64,000 bases of DNA from an uncultured Lachnospiraceae bacterium (lineage in GTDB: Bacteria; Bacillota; Clostridia; Lachnospirales; Lachnospiraceae), in contig CAJTUB010000001.1 in assembly GCA_910579465.1 (NCBI GenBank), positions 62,001 to 126,000 on the forward strand, written 5' to 3'. Below the pieces are notes generated by a model. It saw only the letters and a list, made by a program, of their open reading frames with translations, ran no database searches and was not told the DNA's origin. Each line of letters begins with the position of its first letter. Position 1 is the first letter of the stretch. Below are positions 57,995 to 64,000 of this stretch, one piece after another. Both the position numbers and the translations under genes were made by a program.

Positions 57995-58031
57995 AACAAA
58001 GACCGTTATTCCGCGAATAACAGTCTTTGTT
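57995..58031. repeat. Inverted repeat downstream of sufB/D
   Basis: AACAAAGACCGTTATTC (57995-58011) pairs with GAATAACAGTCTTTGTT (58015-58031), one mismatch, 3-base loop. A terminator without a U run, or a recombination scar; no gene lies in 57905-58234. Confidence 0.6.
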
Positions 58032-58234
58032 CGATATAAAAGGGGAGGATAAGTTTTTGCTTTCTTTTGTAAACGTTCTCTTCTGAGGGGGAATCAGAAA
58101 AGAAGCGCTCCGGTTCTGTTACCGGACTGTACAGGATTCCGTTTTTGAATCGGAATGATGTACCTGAGAATAGTATGACCGGTATTTTTTGGTTTATACA
58201 AAAGAATTTATTTTTTTTTGAAAGGAACGAGGTT

Positions 58235-58741
58235 ATGGGTTTATTACAGGAATGGCGCGAGAGCGCGTACTCACTTGACATCAATTCAAAAGAGGGAAAG
58301 GCATTTTGGGACCGTTACTTTGTCATTGAAAAGGGAATCTATGAGCAGCTGCTTTCCAACCCGGATGTAGTAGAGAGCGGGACATTGGCGCAGCTTGCCG
58401 CAAAATATGATACGACGATTCAGATGATGACGGGATTTCTGGACGGCATCAATGAAAGCCTTGTGACCCCGAATCCGATTGAGGAGATGACGGAGGATAC
58501 CGAAGTAAGTCTGGAGTTTGATAAGGAAAAGCTCTATTATAATATGGTAGGCGCTGGTGCCGAGTGGCTGTATAACCTTCCGCAGTGGGACAGCCTCCTG
58601 ACGGAAAAGCGCAGGAAGGAGCTTTATCTGGAGCAGAAGAAGTCGGGTACGGTGGTGAAGGAAAAGAAGGTCGGAAGGAATGATCCTTGTCCGTGCGGCT
58701 CCGGCAAGAAGTACAAGAAATGCTGCGGAATAAACGCATAG
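58235..58741 (+). CDS. SEC-C domain protein
   Basis: A 168-residue cytoplasmic protein with a C-terminal SEC-C zinc-binding motif (PCPCGSGKKYKKCC) and an acidic helical N-terminal domain of no known fold. SEC-C binding to ribosomes or SecA partners is established for related proteins; the role here is unknown. ATG at 58235 follows AAAGGAACGAGG; an upstream ATG at 58145 has no binding site. Followed by its own terminator. Confidence 0.85.
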   Translation: MGLLQEWRESAYSLDINSKEGKAFWDRYFVIEKGIYEQLLSNPDVVESGTLAQLAAKYDTTIQMMTGFLDGINESLVTPNPIEEMTEDTEVSLEFDKEKLYYNMVGAGAEWLYNLPQWDSLLTEKRRKELYLEQKKSGTVVKEKKVGRNDPCPCGSGKKYKKCCGINA

Positions 58742-58761
58742 TTCTTAAGTCAGGAGAGGGA

Positions 58762-58809
58762 AAAAGACATCTGTTCCGGCTGGCTACGGCCGGGACGGAT
58801 GTCTTTTGT
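58762..58809 (+). terminator. Terminator of the SEC-C gene
   Basis: AAAAGACATC and GATGTCTTTT form the outer stem, with inner CCGGC/GCCGG pairing and U-rich 3' end. Confidence 0.85.
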
Positions 58810-58825
58810 ATGTTTTAAAAAGGGA

Positions 58826-58854
58826 TTGACGAAGCTGTCTGGTTGTAATAAAAT
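58826..58854 (+). promoter_or_regulatory. Promoter of the PAS-HK/HD-GYP/CheA-like operon
   Basis: TTGACG (58826-58831) and TAAAAT (58849-58854), 17-base spacing, about 48 bases before the TTG start. Confidence 0.65.
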
Positions 58855-58901
58855 GGAATATATCAATGTAGACGATTCCGAAAGGGAAAGGGGCTGCTTG
58901 T

Positions 58902-60299
58902 TTGGACCGATATCAGTATTTGTTTCATTCCGGCAGGGAATACATGATAATCTGTGATAAAGACGGATATATAATGGAAGCAAATGAGGCGGCTGTCCGG
59001 GGAACGGGGTATCCGGAGGGGATGACCGGAACGGACATCGCAAGGCTTCTGCCGCGTTTGTTCGGACGTGACAGGGAAGGAAATCTGACCTGTTCCGGGG
59101 AAAACGGCAAAGAAACAGAGACCGTGTTATACCGCAGGGATGGAACCTCTTTTCCGGTATTGTGCCGGATTGTTTCATGGGAAGAAGAGCAGGAACAGGT
59201 TTTTGCCTGCTGTGTAAGAGATATTACGGAGTTTTTGAAGATTTTGTCCATGCGGGAAAAGTCGGTGGAGGAGTTAGAAGAGGTAGCAAGGGCAAAAAGT
59301 GCTTTTGTTGCGGATGTGACACACGAGCTGCGTACTCCGGTCAACGGAATCAAGGGACTTGCGGAAAATCTTCTGGGGACGCCGCTTTCGCCTGCCCAGG
59401 CAGAGAATCTGAATATTATTCTGCGCTGTTGCGGCAACATGGCAAAAATTATAAATGATTTGTTGGATTATTCCAAAATAGAGTCCAAAAAACTGGTACT
59501 GGAGAAGCGGGAGTTTGACCTGCATTGTTTTCTGAAGGAAACCTTAGAGTTTCATTCGGTACGCATCGAAGAGAAGGGGCTGAAGCTCGTTACCCGTATT
59601 TCGCAGGAGGTTCCGGCAAGGGTCATCGGGGATGAGCTCCGGCTGGGGCAGATGCTGAACAACCTGCTTTCCAACGCGTACAAGTTTACAACCGTCGGAC
59701 ATATCGGTTTTGAGGCGTCGGTCTGGCGGCGTGACAGTGAGCAGACCGGACTTTTGTTTGTGGTATCCGATACCGGGATTGGTATTCCGCCGGAGGAGCA
59801 GGAGAAGCTTTTCCAGAGGTTCTCACAGGCGGACGGCTCTATTACCAGACGGTTCGGCGGCACCGGGCTCGGGCTTGCCATCTGCAAGGAGCTTGCGGAG
59901 ATGATGGGCGGCTCTGTCCGGGTAAGCAGTGAAAAAGGAAAGGGAAGTACGTTTTCCGTATCTGTGTGCCTGGAGACGGCAGAAGAGGAGACGCAGGACC
60001 GGAAGCTGCCGGAGTATCCGGGAGTTACAGATAGCGGCCTGATGTCGCTGCAGACAGCCGGGAGTCGTAAGAAAGAGCTTTCAGAGGTTATGGAAAAGCT
60101 GGAGCGCTGTGCAGAGCTTGGCACATGGGAAAGAGCAGAAGGCTTTGCCGGACTTCTCCGGCAGTACATACCGGAAGAAAAAGAAGAACTGGAAAAGAAG
60201 GTGTTCCGCCTCGGAATGATGGTGCGGCGGGAGGATGCAGAAAAGACCAGGGAGCTTCTGGGCGAGTTGCGCAGTTTAGTGGAGGAACAAATCGAATGA
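58902..60299 (+). CDS. PAS-domain histidine kinase, soluble
   Basis: 465 residues without membrane segments: a PAS domain (about 1-110), a HisKA domain with ADVTHELRTPVNGI (histidine 141) and a HATPase domain with NNLLSNAYKF, DTGIGIPPEEQEKLFQRFSQAD and TGLGLAICKE. A C-terminal region (about 375-465) is a helical extra domain, possibly a histidine phosphotransfer domain, but I see no clear phospho-histidine. TTG start at 58902 with AAAGGGG upstream. First of five coupled genes. Confidence 0.88.
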   Translation: MDRYQYLFHSGREYMIICDKDGYIMEANEAAVRGTGYPEGMTGTDIARLLPRLFGRDREGNLTCSGENGKETETVLYRRDGTSFPVLCRIVSWEEEQEQVFACCVRDITEFLKILSMREKSVEELEEVARAKSAFVADVTHELRTPVNGIKGLAENLLGTPLSPAQAENLNIILRCCGNMAKIINDLLDYSKIESKKLVLEKREFDLHCFLKETLEFHSVRIEEKGLKLVTRISQEVPARVIGDELRLGQMLNNLLSNAYKFTTVGHIGFEASVWRRDSEQTGLLFVVSDTGIGIPPEEQEKLFQRFSQADGSITRRFGGTGLGLAICKELAEMMGGSVRVSSEKGKGSTFSVSVCLETAEEETQDRKLPEYPGVTDSGLMSLQTAGSRKKELSEVMEKLERCAELGTWERAEGFAGLLRQYIPEEKEELEKKVFRLGMMVRREDAEKTRELLGELRSLVEEQIE

Positions 60300-61003
60300 G
60301 TATCATGGAGATTCCGGAACAGGAAACGGATATACTGAGGCTTGACAACAGGCAGCTTTGCCAGCTGCTCCGGGACCAGCGCGATGAAATTGCCGCGCAG
60401 CATAAAGCGATAGTATATGCGCTTGCAAAGGTTTCCGAGGCGCGGGAGAACGGCGCTGCGCGGCATTTTAGGAATATCAGGGAGAATTGTAAAATACTAG
60501 CAATGAGTCTTGCACGTTCTCCGGAGTTTGAACAGCAGATTGATGATGCGTTTGTGGAACGAATTGAGATGGCATCACTGTTACATGATATCGGGAAAAT
60601 TTCAATCAGTGACCGGATTTTGCTAAAGCCCGGGAGCCTGACCAGCGAGGAACGTGCCATTATTGAAACGCATGCGGAGCTGGGCGCCAAGACGCTACAG
60701 GAGATTGCGGACTTAGGCAGTGGAAACCAGATTATGGCGATGGCAGTTGACATTGCCTACTATCACCACGAGCGCTGGGACGGGACCGGCTACCCGAAGG
60801 GGCTGCGCGGTACGGAAATCCCGCTGGCGGCGAGAATTATGGCGGTGGTTGACGTGTATGATTCCCTGGTGAGCGAACGCTGTTATAAGCCGGCGTACTC
60901 CCATGAGGAGAGTATCCGGATTATCCAGGAGGAAAGCGGAAAAATGTTTGATCCGGATATTGTTGCAATTGTAGAAAAAGTACAGCGGCAGCTGAAACAA
61001 TAG
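60296..61003 (+). CDS. HD-GYP domain c-di-GMP phosphodiesterase
   Basis: 235 residues: a helical N-terminal region (about 1-75) and an HD-GYP domain with LLHDIGKI (HD 97-98) and AYYHHERWDGTGYP (HH 157-158, GYP 165-167), all metal-ligand positions present. It should linearise c-di-GMP. Its ATG at 60296 overlaps the kinase stop by 4 bases (ATGA), so translation is coupled. It carries no receiver domain, so control must come through a partner. Confidence 0.92.
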   Translation: MSIMEIPEQETDILRLDNRQLCQLLRDQRDEIAAQHKAIVYALAKVSEARENGAARHFRNIRENCKILAMSLARSPEFEQQIDDAFVERIEMASLLHDIGKISISDRILLKPGSLTSEERAIIETHAELGAKTLQEIADLGSGNQIMAMAVDIAYYHHERWDGTGYPKGLRGTEIPLAARIMAVVDVYDSLVSERCYKPAYSHEESIRIIQEESGKMFDPDIVAIVEKVQRQLKQ

Positions 61004-61022
61004 TCTGCCGGAAGGAGCAGGA

Positions 61023-62345
61023 ATGGCAAATAGTGATTCGATGGCAGAACTGTTCTTGGAGGAGTGCGGCAGCTTACTGCAGGAGTATGCGGCGGTTGAG
61101 GAAACCGCGAGGCAGTGCGGGAGCTATACGGTAGAAGCACTCAATGAACTGTTCCGTATTACGCATACGATAAAAGGCGATGCAACCCTGATGCTGTATG
61201 AGGGAATTGCCGTTCCGATACGGGCATTTGAGCAGCTTCTTGCCCATTACCGCAGCAGGAAGGCAGAAGTTTCTTACCAGGGAGGCTTTACGGCGCGGTT
61301 CCGGAAGCTGTTTAACTACGTTGAGGCGGAGCTCCGGAAGTTAGAATGCGGGGAAGTGCCGGACGACGACGGGAAGGAAACCGAGCAGGAAATCCTCTGT
61401 TATCTGGCAAAGCTGAATGCAGGAGAGGCACAGGATGCCGGAAAGCATCTGTTTTATGTTGCGCCGGATGCAGCCGGGGAAAGGGTCGGGAAGACCGAAT
61501 GGAAGCAGGAAGCGGTACAGCCCCGTACAGGAGTTGCGGTAAGAAGGCGCTCCATTGCAATTTCCGAGGAGGAGCTGGAGTGGCTCCAGAATATTGTACG
61601 CCACGGGAATGAAGCGGAAGCAAAGCTGATGTGCGGCTACCGGAATTCATTAGAACTGATTCCGGAAGAGGTGACAGGGCTGCGGAAGGTCCTTGAGGAG
61701 CTCCGGACATGGTTAGAGGTGTCCAGTATGGAGCAGTTAGGGTATCTTACCGTAAAGCTGCGGCGGATTATCGAGGAAATGAGCGATTCGCTCGGCAAGG
61801 AAATCGAGCTGACGGTTGTCGGCGGGGATGTTTCGGTGGAACGGAACCGCCTTGGAAAAATTTCCAGTGCGCTGCTTCATCTTCTCCGTAATTGTGCGGA
61901 CCACGGAATCGAGCGGCCGGAGGAGCGCGTTGCCGCCGGAAAGTCACCGACAGGCCACATAATGGTACAGTACCGTATGACGGAAGACAGGTCCGGTGTG
62001 GTCATAGAGGTGTCAGACGACGGCGCAGGGTTTCAGATGGAAGCAATTTCCCAAAGGGCAGCGGCAATGGGGATAATAGGAGAGGGCGAAAAAGTCAGCG
62101 AACAGCAGTTAAATGAAATTATCTTTACCCCGCGCTTTTCTACCGGGGAGCCCGGAGGAAACTATTCGGGACGCGGAGTGGGCTTAGATGCGGCAAGGAA
62201 ATGCTTTGAGGAGCTTGGAGGCAGTTTAATTGCAGAGAGCAGAGAAGGATGCGGCGTTCGCTTTATAGCGAATTATCATTACGCGGTCAAAAATGTGACC
62301 GGAGAGGAGTTCCTGAGACGTGAGAATTTTGATAGCAGAAGATGA
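61023..62345 (+). CDS. CheA-like Hpt/histidine kinase lacking a CheW domain
   Basis: 440 residues: N-terminal Hpt domain with the phosphohistidine at 48 in ITHTIKGDATLML, a long linker, and a CheA-type ATPase domain (HLLRNCADHGIERPEERVAAGKSPTG, then GRGVGLDAARKCFEELGG). The C-terminal P5 CheW-like domain that couples CheA to receptors is missing, the protein ending soon after the ATPase. AAGGAGCAGG precedes its ATG. It overlaps the CheY-like gene by 26 bases, so the two are a tight pair. Confidence 0.82.
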   Translation: MANSDSMAELFLEECGSLLQEYAAVEETARQCGSYTVEALNELFRITHTIKGDATLMLYEGIAVPIRAFEQLLAHYRSRKAEVSYQGGFTARFRKLFNYVEAELRKLECGEVPDDDGKETEQEILCYLAKLNAGEAQDAGKHLFYVAPDAAGERVGKTEWKQEAVQPRTGVAVRRRSIAISEEELEWLQNIVRHGNEAEAKLMCGYRNSLELIPEEVTGLRKVLEELRTWLEVSSMEQLGYLTVKLRRIIEEMSDSLGKEIELTVVGGDVSVERNRLGKISSALLHLLRNCADHGIERPEERVAAGKSPTGHIMVQYRMTEDRSGVVIEVSDDGAGFQMEAISQRAAAMGIIGEGEKVSEQQLNEIIFTPRFSTGEPGGNYSGRGVGLDAARKCFEELGGSLIAESREGCGVRFIANYHYAVKNVTGEEFLRRENFDSRR

Positions 62346-62712
62346 TTATGCAAGCAGAAAAAGTATTTCCCGGTTTTTACAGAAATACGGCGAGGTAGAT
62401 ATTACCGTAGACGGCATGGAAGCGGTAAAGGCGTTCCGGTATGCACTGGAGGACGGGGAGTATTACGATCTGGTATGTCTGGATATTATGATGCCGTATC
62501 TGGACGGAATCAAGGTATTGCAGATGATTCGTGAGATGGAAGAAAAAATCGGGCTTCCGGAGGAGCGTTGTGCCAAGGTGATTATGACAACCGCGATTAA
62601 CGATGCGAAGCAGGCGCGCACAGCGTTTGATTACGGCTGCGAAGGTTATGTTGCAAAGCCGATTGATTTAGAAGCCTTTCATAAGGTTTTAGAAAAGATG
62701 GGAATGGTTTGA
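62320..62712 (+). CDS. CheY-like single-domain response regulator
   Basis: A 130-residue receiver with acidic pair IAEDD, phosphoacceptor D55 in DLVCLDIMMP and lysine in VAKPID. It has no output domain. Position after the CheA-like gene suggests it receives phosphate from the Hpt domain and transmits it to a partner, perhaps the HD-GYP protein. The overlap of 26 bases with the kinase gene fits co-expression. Confidence 0.9.
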   Translation: MRILIAEDDYASRKSISRFLQKYGEVDITVDGMEAVKAFRYALEDGEYYDLVCLDIMMPYLDGIKVLQMIREMEEKIGLPEERCAKVIMTTAINDAKQARTAFDYGCEGYVAKPIDLEAFHKVLEKMGMV

Positions 62713-64000
62713 TGAACAGAAGGCGAAGTTATGAGAGCCACAGTCACAGGAGAAGAAAGAAAAGGAGAAGTGGCCCGGATTTTGGCAAGCTGTATAGAGA
62801 AAAGAAAAACAGCCGCCTGCCGGGTTTTCTTCTTGTGCTTGTATTGTCGGTTGCCGTCGGGCTCGGGACCTATGCGGTTGCAGACTATAATTTAAGTAAA
62901 AAAGAAAGCGGGGAGAAGCCGGTAACGCCTACGGTAACAGAGGCACCGCAGGCGACCCTGACGCCGACTACTGCCCTGGCACAGACAACGCCGGAGCCGC
63001 CGCGGTATCCGGACGGCTTTATGTCGGATTTTACCGATACGCGTGTATGGACCGATGCCAAGGGGATTTATGTCAATACGGCATTTCTCGGCAAGGGAAA
63101 CTATGCGACGCTTGACGATTTGATTGAGCTGCTGGATACGACGGAATTGAATGCAATGGTAATCGATGTCAAAGACGATACCGGGAATATCCTTTTCAAT
63201 TCTGACAATCCGCTTGTCAATGAAATGGGCGCAGAGGTAGCTTATATTGCCGACCTGCCGGAGTTCATAGCAAAGTTAAAGGAGCATAATATTTACTGTA
63301 TTGCCCGCGTGGTTGCCTTTAAGGACCAGGTTGCAACCAGAAAGCGGCCGGAGATGGCGGTAAGGAACCAGAACGGTACGGTATTTGTAGATGCGGACGG
63401 GGAGCGGTGGCTCAATCCGTACAGTGAGGAGGCATGGGAGTATCTGGTCGGAATTGCCAAGGAAGCCGCCAATGCGGGTTTTGATGAAATCAATTTTGAC
63501 TATCTGCGTACTTCCAGCTCAGCAGCCCTTGCCTCGGCAGATTTCGGGGATATCCCGGAGGGAATGACGCGTGTGGACGCGATTACCGCGTTTGTCAAGT
63601 ATGCGTGTCAGGAGCTGAAGCCGATGGGGATTTTCGTAAGCGGCGATGTATTTGCAACGATTATTAACAGTACCGGCGACGGAGAGCGTATCGGGCAGAG
63701 CTATGTAGGACTCAGCCGGTATCTGGACTATATCTGTCCGATGGCATATCCGTCCCACTATAATTTCGGATATGGCGGGCTTTCCTATCCGGATAAGAAG
63801 CCGTTCCAGCTGATGTTAATGGAGATGAATGCTTCCGTGAGGAAGCTTTCCGTAATCGAAGAGGGGCAGCACCGCGCAGTTGTGCGGCCATGGTTGCAGG
63901 ACTTTACGGCGGCTTATCTTGGAGCGGGCCGTTACCTTGAGTACGGGCCGCAGGAAATCCGTGCCCAGATATCGGCGACCTATTCTGCCGGCTATGAAGG
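62712..64000 (+). CDS. DUF4015 family putative glycoside hydrolase, membrane-anchored (partial at right edge)
   Basis: The frame opens at ATG 62712, overlapping the RR stop by one base (TGATG), and is still open at 64000. A basic start, one membrane helix (LPGFLLVLVLSVAVGLGTYAV), a threonine/proline-rich linker and then the DUF4015 core: KGIYVNTAFLGKG, LNAMVIDVKDDTGNI, YCIARVVAFKD, EINFDYLR, and CPMAYPSHY. The fold predicts a TIM-barrel acting outside the cell, possibly on polysaccharide. Its place at the end of a signalling operon is notable. Confidence 0.85.
   Translation, partial: MNRRRSYESHSHRRRKKRRSGPDFGKLYREKKNSRLPGFLLVLVLSVAVGLGTYAVADYNLSKKESGEKPVTPTVTEAPQATLTPTTALAQTTPEPPRYPDGFMSDFTDTRVWTDAKGIYVNTAFLGKGNYATLDDLIELLDTTELNAMVIDVKDDTGNILFNSDNPLVNEMGAEVAYIADLPEFIAKLKEHNIYCIARVVAFKDQVATRKRPEMAVRNQNGTVFVDADGERWLNPYSEEAWEYLVGIAKEAANAGFDEINFDYLRTSSSAALASADFGDIPEGMTRVDAITAFVKYACQELKPMGIFVSGDVFATIINSTGDGERIGQSYVGLSRYLDYICPMAYPSHYNFGYGGLSYPDKKPFQLMLMEMNASVRKLSVIEEGQHRAVVRPWLQDFTAAYLGAGRYLEYGPQEIRAQISATYSAGYE

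Overview
The window looks like chromosomal DNA from a motile, anaerobic, Gram-positive member of the Clostridia, most likely Lachnospiraceae. The signs are strong AGGAGG ribosome binding sites, TTGACA/TATAAT-type promoters, the mbl-flhO-flhP and comFC-yvyF gene orders known from Firmicutes, an L20-type leader before infC-rpmI-rplT, rubredoxin, LuxS, a two-gene SufC/SufB-like Fe-S pair and a YjfB-type motility peptide. Base composition is near 50 % GC except for an AT-richer ABC exporter pair. Both ends cut a gene: a BceR-like response regulator on the left and a DUF4015-type membrane protein on the right.

Layout. 0-5.5 kb: MATE efflux pump with a response regulator, MarR plus a second MATE pump, purC, a small conserved protein, and a YjbR-type protein. 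5.5-10.8 kb: a cyclophilin lipoprotein, then a complete minus-strand operon of response regulator, sensor kinase, FtsX-type permease, ATPase and lipoprotein. 11-16.3 kb: tRNA-Gly(GCC) with a repeat-rich flank, a LysR regulator coupled to a membrane protein carrying an isolated 5'-nucleotidase C-terminal domain, and divergent leuBCD behind a LysR-type operator and a probable attenuator. 16.3-18.9 kb: two XRE regulators around aroC. 18.9-27 kb: a five-gene minus-strand cluster of SWIM zinc finger, HEAT-like (probably DUF5691), MoxR ATPase, DUF5682 and VWA. This is the least understood multi-gene system in the window.

27-33.5 kb: a transmembrane GGDEF(degenerate)-EAL protein, then mbl with two flagellar rod/hook proteins and a rod-binding protein. 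33.5-44 kb: recD2, comF (apparently with a CTG start), yvyF-like, cvfB, acyl-ACP thioesterase, CPBP protease, a 58-residue YjfB protein, trxB, an SH3-NlpC/P60 hydrolase and an unrecognised cysteine-containing protein. 44-46.3 kb: the infC operon, a perfect 25-bp-arm terminator, a three-copy 60-bp repeat, rubredoxin and a palindromic structured element. 46.3-58.8 kb: LiaF-like and DUF4097 proteins, a heterodimeric ABC exporter, a yigZ-PBP1A-luxS run, sufC-sufB/D and a SEC-C protein. 58.9-64 kb: a tightly packed signalling operon of PAS kinase, HD-GYP, CheA-like Hpt/kinase without CheW domain, CheY-like receiver and a DUF4015 protein.

How the genes fit together. Several modules look functionally coherent: leucine synthesis with local regulation, the envelope-stress modules (RR/HK/ABC/lipoprotein; LiaF/DUF4097), motility factors, c-di-GMP turnover (EAL and HD-GYP proteins) and translation genes under an L20 leader. 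Functional calls rest on motifs and family knowledge read by eye. No database search was run.
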